The notes beneath the pieces were generated by a model. That model made no database searches. It was not told where the DNA came from and saw nothing but the letters and a program-made list of their open reading frames with translations. A DNA stretch of 64,000 nt from UBA1732 sp045114455 (GTDB lineage: Bacteria; Verrucomicrobiota; Lentisphaeria; Victivallales; UBA1829). Shown here one piece after another: positions 38,052 through 46,453 of this stretch (positions are counted from its first letter, which is position 1; every line of letters begins with the position of its first letter). The DNA lies in the NCBI GenBank assembly GCA_045114455.1, contig JBGUKN010000033.1, forward strand, positions 12,716 through 76,715. The letters run 5' to 3'. The translations under genes were made by a program, and so were the position numbers.

Positions 38052-39905
38052 TCACAGCACGGGGTAGCTGCCGAGGAGCTTCAGTTCTTCGGTGAGCGGC
38101 TTCAGCCCGGCGAGCGCGGCGGATACGCGCGGAGCGTTCGCGGCGCCCTCGATGTCGATGAAGAACCGGTAGTGCCAGCAGCCGGAGCCGGAGGGACGGC
38201 TCTCGATCATGGTCAGCGTGACGCCGGCGTTCTTGAACGGCTCCAGGCAGTCGTGCAGCGCGCCGAAGCGTTCGCGCGCGGTGAAGCAGATGCAGCATTT
38301 CGCGTGCGGCATGAGCGTGTTTTCCGCGCGGGACAGGATCAGGAAGCGCGTGCGGTTGTCCGGCGTGTCCTCGATGGACCGGTCCAGGATGTTCAGGTGG
38401 TACTGCGCGGCGATGTTCTCCCCGCCGATGACGGCGGCGTTCGGGCTGAGCGCGGCGAATTCGGCGGCGCGCGCGTTGGAGCCCACGCCCACGGTCTCCA
38501 CGTCCGGGAAATTGCGTTCGAGGTATTTCCGGCACTGGCCGAGCGACTGGACATGGCTGTAGATGACGCCGATCTTCTCCTTCGGCACGGACGCCATGAG
38601 GCAGTGGTGGATGTTCATGGACGTCTCGGCGTAGATCTTCAGCGGAGTCGAAGCCAGCACGTCCAGCGTGCCGATCACGACGCCCTCCGTGGTGTTCTCC
38701 ACGGGAACGCAGCCGTATTCACACTCGCCGGACTCGACGGAGGCGAAGACGTTCTGGATGCCGGAGCACGGACGGTATTCCGCGCTCTCGGCGAAGACTT
38801 TCCGCGCGGCTTCGTGCGTGAACGTCCCGGCGGGACCAAGGTACGCCACGCGCGGCTTGGCGGTGGAAACGGAATGCGGCGTGCCGTGGCGCAGGCGTTC
38901 GGCGGCGTTCAGGATCAGGCGTTCGGTTTCCTCGAACCCGATGCAGGCGTCCGTGACGGAAATGCGCGGATCGGGCGGCACGCCGGGCATCAGGTTCTGC
39001 TTGCCGGGCAGCAGGCTGCTTTCGAGCATCAGGCCCGCGATGCCGTCGTTTCCGGCGAGCTTCTGCGCCAGGACGTCCTCGAAAACGATGTGCTGGCGGC
39101 CCGGGTCGCGCCGCGAATTGCCGTGGCTGCAGTCGACCATGAGCGTGCGCGGGATGCCCGCGTTTTCGAGCTTGCGGAGCGCGGCGTCGATGCACGCGGC
39201 GTAGTAGTTTTCGCCGGAGATGCCCCCGCGCAGGACCAGGTGGCAGTACGGATTGCCCGCGCTGCGGATGATTCCGCTGCGGCCGTCGTGCATGATCCCG
39301 ATGTAGCTGTGCGGCGCGCGGGCGGCGCAGATGGCGTCCACGGCGATCTGCAGGTTGCCGTCGGTGCTGTTCTTGAACCCGACGGGCATGTCGAGCGAAC
39401 TGGCGAGCTGGCGATGCGTCTGGGATTCCGTCGTGCGCGCGCCGATCCCCGCCCACGAAACGAGCTCGGAAAGATAGTTCGCGATCGCCGGGTCGAGCAG
39501 TTCGGTTGCAGTGCCGAGGCCGTACGCCGACACGTCAAGCAGGAGCTTGCGGGCGAGTTCCAGGCCGCGCGCGATGTCGCTGCCGCCGTCCAGGTCGGGG
39601 TCGTACACAAGCCCCTTCCAGCCAAGCGTGGTGCGCGGCTTCTCGAAATAGCACCGCATCACGATCTTGATGTCGTCGGAGACGCGTTCCGACAGCTTCG
39701 CGAGCTTCTCCGCGTATTCCAGCGCGGCGGGCACATTGTGGATCGAACACGGCCCGGCGATGACCACCAGACGCTTGTCCGTCCGGTCGAAGATATGCCG
39801 CAGTTCCGCGCGGTTCCGGGTGATGTGCTCCACGATGTCCGCGTTCGGCATAAGTTCGGACGCGAGCTGTTCGGGCGATTTGATCGGCTGTTCTGTCTGG
39901 TTCAT
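38052..39905 (-). CDS. DAHP synthase - prephenate dehydratase - ACT fusion
   Basis: 617 residues. Residues 1-345 are a type I-alpha DAHP synthase (AroF/G/H): GPCSIH 51-56, KPRTTLGWKG 89-98, ARTTESQTHR 157-165, GFKNSTDG 176-183, VDCSHGNS 257-264, SVTDACIG 316-323. Residues 352-525 are a prephenate dehydratase (VAYLGPAGTFTHEAA; catalytic TRF at 519-521). An ACT domain follows with the Phe-site motif ESRP at 568-571. The protein thus joins the first shikimate step to the last phenylalanine-specific step; no chorismate mutase lies between. The ACT domain could let phenylalanine inhibit both activities. Expression is governed by the leader at 39953-40161. Confidence 0.95.
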   Translation of the reverse strand: MNQTEQPIKSPEQLASELMPNADIVEHITRNRAELRHIFDRTDKRLVVIAGPCSIHNVPAALEYAEKLAKLSERVSDDIKIVMRCYFEKPRTTLGWKGLVYDPDLDGGSDIARGLELARKLLLDVSAYGLGTATELLDPAIANYLSELVSWAGIGARTTESQTHRQLASSLDMPVGFKNSTDGNLQIAVDAICAARAPHSYIGIMHDGRSGIIRSAGNPYCHLVLRGGISGENYYAACIDAALRKLENAGIPRTLMVDCSHGNSRRDPGRQHIVFEDVLAQKLAGNDGIAGLMLESSLLPGKQNLMPGVPPDPRISVTDACIGFEETERLILNAAERLRHGTPHSVSTAKPRVAYLGPAGTFTHEAARKVFAESAEYRPCSGIQNVFASVESGECEYGCVPVENTTEGVVIGTLDVLASTPLKIYAETSMNIHHCLMASVPKEKIGVIYSHVQSLGQCRKYLERNFPDVETVGVGSNARAAEFAALSPNAAVIGGENIAAQYHLNILDRSIEDTPDNRTRFLILSRAENTLMPHAKCCICFTARERFGALHDCLEPFKNAGVTLTMIESRPSGSGCWHYRFFIDIEGAANAPRVSAALAGLKPLTEELKLLGSYPVL

Positions 39906-39952
39906 GGGATGTCCTTTGGGTTGGGGAGTATTTTAAGTTTTTGAGAAGTTGT

Positions 39953-40161
39953 CGGAAAAAGAAAAACCGCATTCGGGGGTTCCTGGCCCGGATGCGGCTG
40001 TGTCTGCTTGGAAAAAGAAAACGGGTCGCACCCTTGCTTGGGCCGGACCCGTCTGTTGTCATGACTTTCGCGTGTACACGTGCAAACGGGCTTCGTCAGG
40101 CGGTAAATCGCCAGAAGAAGCCGTAAAATCGAATGCTGTTGTTCACGGAGATCGTTTTCAT
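39953..40161 (-). promoter_or_regulatory. Aromatic amino acid attenuator with two tandem terminators
   Basis: A 22-codon leader frame (40096-40161) is followed by mutually exclusive helices. Segment 1, GGCTTC inside the leader frame (40117-40122), can pair with segment 2, GAAGCC just past its stop (40089-40094). Segment 2, CCCGTTTG (40083-40090), can instead pair over 8 bp with segment 3, CAGACGGG (40048-40055), which contains the 5' arm of terminator 1 (ACGGGTC/GACCCGT, 40021-40052, then a T-rich run). Terminator 2 (CCGCAT/ATGCGG plus CGGG/CCCG, 39967-39997) follows, with TTTTTCTTTTT. This is the classical 1:2, 2:3, 3:4 design. Confidence 0.88.
40096..40161 (-). CDS. Aromatic-rich leader peptide
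   Basis: 21 residues plus stop. The second half reads RFYGFFWRF, with four Phe, one Tyr and one Trp. The ATG sits about three bases from the expected transcription start, so it may be translated as a leaderless message; no ribosome site precedes it. Ribosome stalling at the Phe codons would cover segment 1 of the attenuator. Confidence 0.85.
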   Translation of the reverse strand: MKTISVNNSIRFYGFFWRFTA

Positions 40162-40170
40162 AATGAAAAT

Positions 40171-40199
40171 ACTATACACCCGTTTCACGCAAATGTCAA
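40171..40199 (-). promoter_or_regulatory. Promoter of leader peptide and DAHP synthase-PDT fusion
   Basis: Minus strand: -35 TTGACA (40194-40199), 17-bp spacer, -10 TATAGT (40171-40176). Confidence 0.8.
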
Positions 40200-40324
40200 C
40201 CGCCCTTCTCATCTTTTTGCGAAAAAAACGATTCGTCGCCCGCCGTGTCGTTTCCTGTTGACAATGATGGCCATATGCCTGCGGCGAAAAATGGTATTTA
40301 TCCTTAATATCCTGCCGATCCCGC

Positions 40325-40352
40325 TTGAATTCGGGAAAAAACGGCGTACAGT
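40325..40352 (+). promoter_or_regulatory. Promoter of PheC-like lipoprotein gene
   Basis: Plus strand: -35 TTGAAT (40325-40330), 16-bp spacer, -10 TACAGT (40347-40352). Confidence 0.6.
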
Positions 40353-40380
40353 ATTTTTCATCGAACAGAGGAAAAACAAA

Positions 40381-41262
40381 ATGGAAATGGAATTCACAAT
40401 GATGAGATCGAAACTTGCCGGTTCGCTTTTCCTATCATGCATTTTCATCCTGGTCCTGCTGACGGCTGGATGCCGTGTTTCGGAGCAGGAAGGGGATGCG
40501 CTTCAGGCGGTTCTGACGCGGGGCGTCCTGCGCGTCGGCACGACCGGGGACTATTGCCCGATGTCGTACCGGAATCCCGAAACGAACGCTTACGAGGGGT
40601 TCGACGCTGCGCTGGCGGAAGACCTGGCGGCCAGCCTCGGCGTCGGGATCGAATATATCCCGACCACGTGGCCGACGCTGATGCGGGACACGCTCGACCG
40701 CAAATTCGACCTCGCGCTCTGCGGTATCACCATTACTCCGGCCAGAAAACAGCAGGCGCTGATGTCAGACGGCTATCTGGGAAACGGCAAGACCATCCTC
40801 TGCCGTTCGGAGGACGCGGGGAAATATACCTCCCTCGCCGCCGTCAACCGCCCCGGCGTGCGCGTCATGGAGAACCCCGGCGGCCTCAACGAGCAGTTCG
40901 CCAGGGCGAATCTCCCCGACGCCGTGCTGACGATCCATCCGGTCAACGAGGAAATCCCCGCCCTGATCGCCGCCGGAAAGGCCGATGTGATGATCACCGA
41001 GATCATGGAGGCGGCGTTTTATGCCGGAAAGGATGCCCGGCTGGCTGCGCCGCTGCTGGACCGGCCGTTCACCCGCGGACAGCTCGGCGCGCTGCTGCCC
41101 CCCGGAAACGAGGCTCTGCTGCGGTATGTCAACGACTTCATTGAGGAAGAACGCCGGAGCGGACGCCTGAACGAATTGGGCGTCCTGTATCTGCACCTCG
41201 GCATTCCGGAAAAACAGTCCCCGCGGAAGGCTCCGCTTCCAGCCATGGATCCGGCGGCATGA
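40381..41262 (+). CDS. PheC-like cyclohexadienyl dehydratase lipoprotein
   Basis: 293 residues from ATG at 40381 with AGAGGA upstream. Lipobox LLTAGC puts Cys31 first in the mature protein. The body is an SBP_bac_3 fold but matches PheC rather than a transporter protein: VGTTGDYCPMSYR, YIPTTWPTLMRD, RVMENPGGLNEQFARANL, and ADVMITEIMEA with Glu210 at the position of the PheC catalytic glutamate. PheC turns prephenate to phenylpyruvate (or arogenate to Phe) outside the cytoplasm. Its gene diverges from the attenuator-controlled fusion enzyme. An amino-acid-binding protein is the alternative. Confidence 0.75.
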   Translation: MEMEFTMMRSKLAGSLFLSCIFILVLLTAGCRVSEQEGDALQAVLTRGVLRVGTTGDYCPMSYRNPETNAYEGFDAALAEDLAASLGVGIEYIPTTWPTLMRDTLDRKFDLALCGITITPARKQQALMSDGYLGNGKTILCRSEDAGKYTSLAAVNRPGVRVMENPGGLNEQFARANLPDAVLTIHPVNEEIPALIAAGKADVMITEIMEAAFYAGKDARLAAPLLDRPFTRGQLGALLPPGNEALLRYVNDFIEEERRSGRLNELGVLYLHLGIPEKQSPRKAPLPAMDPAA

Positions 41263-41393
41263 CCCCCCTTTCAATGGGATGCCCGGGAGCAGCGGAGTCA
41301 TTCTGCCTGCTTTCATGATTGGCCGTCATGGTGTCCATTTTTCGTTTTTCATGGGGAATTTGCGACTTTTTTCGGACTTTTTTCCTTTTGAAT

Positions 41394-41421
41394 TTGACTT
41401 CCCGCGAAACGATGCTATATT
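41394..41421 (+). promoter_or_regulatory. tRNA-Ala(GGC) promoter
   Basis: Plus strand: -35 TTGACT (41394-41399), 16-bp spacer, -10 TATATT (41416-41421). Confidence 0.75.
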
Positions 41422-41440
41422 AATTGAACACACTTGATTC

Positions 41441-41517
41441 GGGGTATTAGCTCAGTTGGCTAGAGCGCCTCGCTGGCAGCGAGGAGGTCATGAGTTCGAG
41501 TCTCATATACTCCACCA
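41441..41517 (+). tRNA. tRNA-Ala (anticodon GGC), CCA encoded
   Basis: 77-nt cloverleaf. The acceptor stem GGGGTAT/ATACTCC contains the G3-U70 pair that marks alanine tRNAs. The anticodon stem CCTCG/CGAGG surrounds CTGGCAG, so the anticodon is GGC. The T arm contains GTTCGAGTC. The 3' CCA is encoded. Confidence 0.97.
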
Positions 41518-41528
41518 CCGAATTCTCC

Positions 41529-41555
41529 AGCGTCCGAGCTCAGGACGCTTTTTTT
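41529..41555 (+). terminator. tRNA-Ala(GGC) terminator
   Basis: A perfect 7-bp stem AGCGTCC/GGACGCT with a 7-nt loop is followed by a run of T residues to 41555. Confidence 0.9.
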
Positions 41556-42223
41556 CGCCCATTTCACATACAGCCTAAACCCGCTGTTTTCAAGGGGTTT
41601 GCGAAGAAAAGAGAGGATTTTCTTTGAAGCGAATGGTCTCCCCCCTTCCCCCCTGTAGCCCCCCTGTAATCGGCCCAAAACGCCCCTCACTTTCTCCGTT
41701 TTCTCTGTTTTTTGGCGGTCTGAGGAGGACCCGGTCCTCCCCCGCGCTGATATGCGTAGCCTTTCGCATAAACACACTAAAAATATGACTCATACGACAC
41801 TCACTCGAGACGGTCATGGAGAAAACAAGCTCAAAAAAATAGCGCATGTGCATACGAGACGCGAGACAAAGTCCTCCATTTTTGGAGGTCATGGGTTTTG
41901 AGTGAATAATGCAACCTTATGCTTTTCAGCGCATAATTCACCTGACCTCCTGTGAGGTGATGTGAGTTCACTGAGAAAACGGAGAAAGGGGTTATGCCCC
42001 CTGCGAAAAGCTGTCTGACCTCAAAAAAATCAAAACATAGGACCTTCGGAGTCCGATATGCCTACCGCTTTTTCCTTGAACTCGGGTCTTGCGTTTTTTT
42101 TGTGGAGAAACGGTTTGGACGACGAAGAGAGATGGTGAAAAAGGAAGAGAGAAACTTATCTTCAGTCCGAACGCTGATGGTTTCTCTGCCGCGGCATCAT
42201 GATGTCATGACGGGGCGTGCCGG
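41556..42223. other. Gene-free region with several hairpins
   Basis: No coding frame is credible here. Inverted repeats cluster at 41873-42000: CCTCCA/TGGAGG (41873-41888); an 11-bp stem with one mismatch, GTGAATAATGC/GCATAATTCAC (41902-41941), with TTATGC/GCATAA as an alternative inside it; CACCT/AGGTG (41939-41959); GGGG/CCCC (41988-42000). It may encode a small RNA or be the scar of an element next to the tRNA. Confidence 0.45.
42043..42056. repeat. 14-bp repeat, copy 1 (UUCG hairpin)
   Basis: CCTTCGGAGTCCGA, identical to 44016-44029. With flanking bases it folds as a short stem on a C(UUCG)G tetraloop. The two copies bracket the BspA-like gene. Confidence 0.6.
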
Positions 42224-43882
42224 TCACTCCAGGAAGCGATACTGTGAACGCGCATTGGGGTTCACGGCGTTCAGGCGCTCCACGGTTTCCTGATCCAGCG
42301 ATTTGCAATTGAAAAAGGCGCCATCTTCGATGGATTCCAGACTGTCCGGGAATGTAATGTGTTTCAGATTGGAACACCCCCTGAACGTGTCGGAACGGAT
42401 TTCTTCCACACTCGGGGGGATCGTGAGCTCGGTCAAGCCGGAGCAGTTCGCAAATGCCCCGTCGCCGATGGACGTGACGATCGGCGGAATTGCGAGCGTG
42501 CCTGTCAGCCCCGTGCAGCCGGAAAAGGCGCCATATTCGATTGTCTGCAGAGAGTCCGGCAATTCCAGGTGCTTCAGACCGGTGCACCCCGAAAACGCCG
42601 CCATGCCGATCTCCTCAAGACCATCCGGCAGACGGATCTCCGTGATGCCGTCGCAACACCAAAAGGCCTGGTCCCGGATGATCTTCACATCCGGGGCGAC
42701 AACGTACGGCCCCTCCGGCGGCGACACGCAGGAAATGAGTTCGGAACCGTCCTTCGAATAAAGGATTCCGTCCTCGAAGCGGAAGAAGGGGTGATCGTCC
42801 GGCACGGTGAGGTCGCAGCGGGTCCCGCTGAACGTATTGCCGGAGATGTGTTGAAGCCGTTTGCCGATCGTGAGCGGCGGCAGGCTGCGGCAGCCGTAGA
42901 ACGCACGACTTCCTATGCCTGTCACGCTGTCCGGGATGTTGATTTCGGACAGGCTGGCGCAATTCAGGAAGGCTTCCATGCCGATCGTTTCGATTCCATC
43001 CGGGAGCGTGACTTTTTTCAAGCTGGTGCAGTCGGCGAACGTGTACGGCGAGACCTTTGGCGACGGAATGATCGAACCCGCGAACCTCCGGCGTTGTTTT
43101 TCCTCCTCGGTCAGATGCTGCGCCATCCCCGCCGGGAGCCGGATTTCCTCAAGTGCTCCGCAACTATGGAAGGCTCCCTGATCGATCCACTCCACGGACT
43201 CGGGAATGTCAATGGTCCGCAGCGCGGTACAGCCGCTGAAAGCATCGTATCCGATTACTTCCACCCCATCCGGAATCACGACCTCGCACAGTCCGGTGCA
43301 GTCTTCGAACATGCAGTCGCCGATCCTCTTCACGCTCCCCGGGATCACGACTTTACGCAAACTGCGACATTCCAGAAACACGTTGTCGCCCAACTGTTCC
43401 ACGGAGCCGGGAATATTGATATCCGTCAGCTTGCCGCACCTCATGAACGCGGCGTCGCCGATCTTCTTCACGCTGCTCGGGATGGAGACACTGCGGAGGT
43501 TGTCGCGGATATCGCTGTCGGTAAACGATCTAAAGGCGATTTCCTCCGCGCCCTCAGGGATGATGCAGTGCCGGTAGTCCAGGTACGGGATAAGCCAGTC
43601 CCAATGCCATTTCCTGATCAGGGCCGAATCGTAAATGTAGTCCCCAAGAATCGAGCGAGGAGGGGGGATGGACGGCGTGTTGACGAACTTGGTCCCCGCC
43701 GGGATCCGGCAAACATACATGTGCTGCGTGAACGCGTGAAACAGCGCGATGGGCAGGACCACCAACAGGAAGACCAGAATGAACGGCCTGATCCTGTCGG
43801 CGAGCGATTCGCGCGGCATGTCGTCTTTCGCCGGAGCCCCGGCAAGCTCGGTTTGAGTTTTATTCGGATAGGACATAGGCAT
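42224..43882 (-). CDS. BspA-type leucine-rich repeat protein, membrane anchored
   Basis: 552 residues from ATG at 43882; more upstream starts are excluded because the promoter at 43960-43988 predicts transcription from about 43953. One membrane helix (IRPFILVFLLVVLPIALFHA) lies near residues 32-51, so the bulk is probably extracytoplasmic. About fifteen LRR_5 units follow, of the form IPxSVxxIGxxAFxxCxxL. BspA-like repeats occur in gut and oral bacteria and can bind host proteins. A break with GILYSKDGSELISC interrupts the array near 370. Confidence 0.85.
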   Translation of the reverse strand: MPMSYPNKTQTELAGAPAKDDMPRESLADRIRPFILVFLLVVLPIALFHAFTQHMYVCRIPAGTKFVNTPSIPPPRSILGDYIYDSALIRKWHWDWLIPYLDYRHCIIPEGAEEIAFRSFTDSDIRDNLRSVSIPSSVKKIGDAAFMRCGKLTDINIPGSVEQLGDNVFLECRSLRKVVIPGSVKRIGDCMFEDCTGLCEVVIPDGVEVIGYDAFSGCTALRTIDIPESVEWIDQGAFHSCGALEEIRLPAGMAQHLTEEEKQRRRFAGSIIPSPKVSPYTFADCTSLKKVTLPDGIETIGMEAFLNCASLSEINIPDSVTGIGSRAFYGCRSLPPLTIGKRLQHISGNTFSGTRCDLTVPDDHPFFRFEDGILYSKDGSELISCVSPPEGPYVVAPDVKIIRDQAFWCCDGITEIRLPDGLEEIGMAAFSGCTGLKHLELPDSLQTIEYGAFSGCTGLTGTLAIPPIVTSIGDGAFANCSGLTELTIPPSVEEIRSDTFRGCSNLKHITFPDSLESIEDGAFFNCKSLDQETVERLNAVNPNARSQYRFLE

Positions 43883-43959
43883 GAGGATCGTTCTTTCATG
43901 CTTGGGGTGGGTGGTTCTTGCATGACCGGGAAGAATCCTGAATTCCGGTTCAATTCCAT

Positions 43960-43988
43960 ACAATAGCATGAAAACACGGAAAAATCAA
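43960..43988 (-). promoter_or_regulatory. BspA-like gene promoter
   Basis: Minus strand: -35 TTGATT (43983-43988), 17-bp spacer, -10 TATTGT (43960-43965). Confidence 0.6.
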
Positions 43989-44015
43989 GCGAAAGAAACA
44001 TCAAAAAACGCAGGC

Positions 44016-44029
44016 CCTTCGGAGTCCGA
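44016..44029. repeat. 14-bp repeat, copy 2 (UUCG hairpin)
   Basis: Same sequence as 42043-42056, just past the stop of the DjlA-like gene. On the minus strand each copy is followed by a T-rich run, so both may act as weak terminators. Confidence 0.55.
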
Positions 44030-44037
44030 AATCCTAC

Positions 44038-44859
44038 TCACGAATGGATTCCGCGCGACTTGCAAATCGCCTCGTATGCGTTGTTGATTTTCTGCATCTG
44101 CACTTTTGCATGTTCGATGACGGAGGCAGACAGGCCTTTTGCCGCAACCTTATCCGGATGAAATTCCTTCGCTTTGGCCCGCCAGCAGCGTTTGAGTTCC
44201 TCGTTTGACGCATCTTTCGTGCAGCCGAGCGTTGCATAGCACTGGTCCAGCGTCATGCCGTCCGCCATGACGTCATCAGCGAAGCGGCTCCGCCCGCCTG
44301 CATTGTCTGAATCACGTCCGGACGAGGACGCGTTTTCTGCGTTTCCGGAAAATTCGGACGAACTACCAGCAAAGAAATGCTGCAGGAAACCAGGCAGATT
44401 CAACTCTGATTCCGCGATTGTCAGCAGAATGCGTTCATCCTGCGTGAGTGAATGATCCACGATGGCTAGCGCGCAGAGGACTTCCAGCAGAGAACGGCGG
44501 GCATCCATGTTTTTAATTCGTGCCGCGATCCTACGGATTGCCATGGTGAAGTCGTGCACAGTCTGTGTTTTCCCGGCGTTGAATGCCTGTTTCATGCCGG
44601 ACTTGCTGTCTTGCGGGATGTCCAGCTCTTTAATTAAATTGGACACCAGTTCAGCTTCGTCCTGCGTCACGCGACCATCGCATTTTGCGAGCTGCCCCAA
44701 ACAGCGAAAGATATCGCAATACGTCTCCAGCGGTCGTTTATCCTGATCTGTGTCGGAATTGCCGATTGATGCGCCAATCCATGCACCGATTGCGGCACCC
44801 CACCAGCCGCCGAACATTCCTCCGAGAATGCCGCCGATGATACCTCCACCTATGCCCAT
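44038..44859 (-). CDS. DjlA-like protein: Gly-zipper, TerB domain, C-terminal J domain
   Basis: 273 residues. Residues 1-33 are a Gly-rich hydrophobic segment (IIGGILGGMFGGWWGAAIGA), probably membrane inserting. The TerB domain at 45-150 has CLGQLAKCDGRVTQDEAELV and VDHSLTQDERILL. The J domain at about 205-270 has LGCTKDASNEELKRCWRAKA and the HPD tripeptide in FHPDK. Proteins of this order recruit DnaK at membranes. GGAGGT lies upstream of the start. Confidence 0.88.
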   Translation of the reverse strand: MGIGGGIIGGILGGMFGGWWGAAIGAWIGASIGNSDTDQDKRPLETYCDIFRCLGQLAKCDGRVTQDEAELVSNLIKELDIPQDSKSGMKQAFNAGKTQTVHDFTMAIRRIAARIKNMDARRSLLEVLCALAIVDHSLTQDERILLTIAESELNLPGFLQHFFAGSSSEFSGNAENASSSGRDSDNAGGRSRFADDVMADGMTLDQCYATLGCTKDASNEELKRCWRAKAKEFHPDKVAAKGLSASVIEHAKVQMQKINNAYEAICKSRGIHS

Positions 44860-45100
44860 GATCTTCTACCTCCAATTCCGTTCAAAAAAAAGTGAAACAT
44901 TCCTAATATAACCCTAACATTGCTAAAAAAGTTCGCTCAACTGAACGGTTCCTGACGAACTCGTTCCGGCAGGACATTTGAAATCAGCTCAAAAAATGGT
45001 GTTTCTCCATTTCGGGGGGACGTTTCCCTTGACAGACAAACGGGAAACAATTCCCCGTGAAGCCTCCCTTTTCTTCACGGAATGATTTTTCTTTCTGAAT

Positions 45101-46258
45101 TTACTTCAGACCTTTCCCTGAGGTCAGGATTTCAAGCATGGTCTTGTCGGATACTTGTTTTGAATAGGGATTCCAGAATCCAAACCCTGAATCGTAATTC
45201 CATGTAGTCCAGCCGATGTCAAACTCATCGAACACGGATATCATATCGCGGTACCAATTATAAGCGGGCTCACGCGGAGACGAGGAAATCACACCCCATT
45301 CACCGCAGAAGAGGGGCAGACCGAGTTTCTTTGCCACCGTTACCGCCTGAAGAATCTGTTCTCTCAGCACACTGCGATCCCAGTTCGTTGTAAAAGATCG
45401 GAATGTTTCTTTTTGCGCTTCGGGCAGTTTGTCGAAATCAGCCAGTGCAATCACAATACCGGGATACTGAATCGGACCGTAATACTTGCCCACCGGGTTC
45501 CAGCTTGCACGGTAATGCGTTACTGCCATCGGCTTATAATAATGGAAGCTGAGCAGAATATTTTTGTCTCCCTTCGGAATCTTCAGGTCTTTGAATGTAT
45601 CCACATCCTGCCACATATTGGACCCGATCACCAGTACGCGTTCGGGTTCCAGCTGACGCAAAGTCTTATGTACTTTCGCGATGAGATCGTTCCATTGTTC
45701 CGGATCATCCGCGACCGGTTCATTCAGAAATTCGTATGCCACCCAGTCTGTCGAGAATCCTTTCAGCGCCGCGGAAAGCTCTCTCCACAGATTCAGAAGT
45801 TGTTCCTGTGATTTTTCTTCTGTGAAAAGTGTATTCGTATTGTTGCCTTCGATGGATGCATTGAAATAAAAACTGCGGATGATATGCAAATCCACGATAA
45901 CGCGCAGCTCATGCTTGAGTGCGAGCTTGATGGACGCATCCAGCAGTTCCCATGCATCCGTCAGTTTGTTCCCGTTGTTGTCCCAGAATTGTTCTTCATC
46001 AATCGGGATTCTGACATGGTCAAATCCAAATTCTTTCAAGCGGATGAAGTCATCTTCCTTTACTCTGGCTGCACGTGCAGCCCCTCGCACGGGAGTTTGT
46101 GAAAACCAGTGGCTGAGGTTTGTTCCTCGCTTGACTTTGAAGTCGGAAACTCGCACTCTGCTTCCACTGTCTACGGAACTGCATCCTGCCAGAATGAACA
46201 GCGCGAATACAGCGAGTCCCCTCAAAAAACATTTCCAATGCTTCATTGCTTCTTTCAT
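45101..46258 (-). CDS. GH5-family glycoside hydrolase lipoprotein
   Basis: 385 residues. Lipobox FILAGC gives lipidation at Cys26. The GH5 barrel shows RGTNLSHWF, HVRIPID, RVIVDLHI and the acid/base Glu180 in YEFLNEP. The nucleophile is Glu320 in LFCGEWG, and Trp and Tyr aglycone residues lie in WTTWNYDSGFG. GH5 enzymes cut beta-1,4-glucans, mannans and related chains. The substrate is not evident. AAAGG precedes ATG 46258; a second ATG four codons later is possible. Confidence 0.88.
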   Translation of the reverse strand: MKEAMKHWKCFLRGLAVFALFILAGCSSVDSGSRVRVSDFKVKRGTNLSHWFSQTPVRGAARAARVKEDDFIRLKEFGFDHVRIPIDEEQFWDNNGNKLTDAWELLDASIKLALKHELRVIVDLHIIRSFYFNASIEGNNTNTLFTEEKSQEQLLNLWRELSAALKGFSTDWVAYEFLNEPVADDPEQWNDLIAKVHKTLRQLEPERVLVIGSNMWQDVDTFKDLKIPKGDKNILLSFHYYKPMAVTHYRASWNPVGKYYGPIQYPGIVIALADFDKLPEAQKETFRSFTTNWDRSVLREQILQAVTVAKKLGLPLFCGEWGVISSSPREPAYNWYRDMISVFDEFDIGWTTWNYDSGFGFWNPYSKQVSDKTMLEILTSGKGLK

Positions 46259-46346
46259 ATCAGGCCTTTCTTTGAATGTTGAATACGGAGGGAGTTTTGC
46301 GGATTATTCTGAATGATATGAACAAATCCTTTTGTTTTGTATAGGC

Positions 46347-46375
46347 AATATACACCATCCTGAATCGCTTTTCAA
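46347..46375 (-). promoter_or_regulatory. GH5 gene promoter
   Basis: Minus strand: -35 TTGAAA (46370-46375), 17-bp spacer, -10 TATATT (46347-46352). Confidence 0.7.
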
Positions 46376-46453
46376 ATGATTTTTTATGATATTTACCGAA
46401 AAGAAATCAGTCATTTTATTGGATGGCGTTTTTTATGAAAATCGTTTCTCCTG

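Noticed and set aside
41460..41777. Minus-strand frame with VYETRTHDLLAASEAL over tRNA-Ala
   Set aside because: This is a translated tRNA gene plus non-coding DNA, not a protein.
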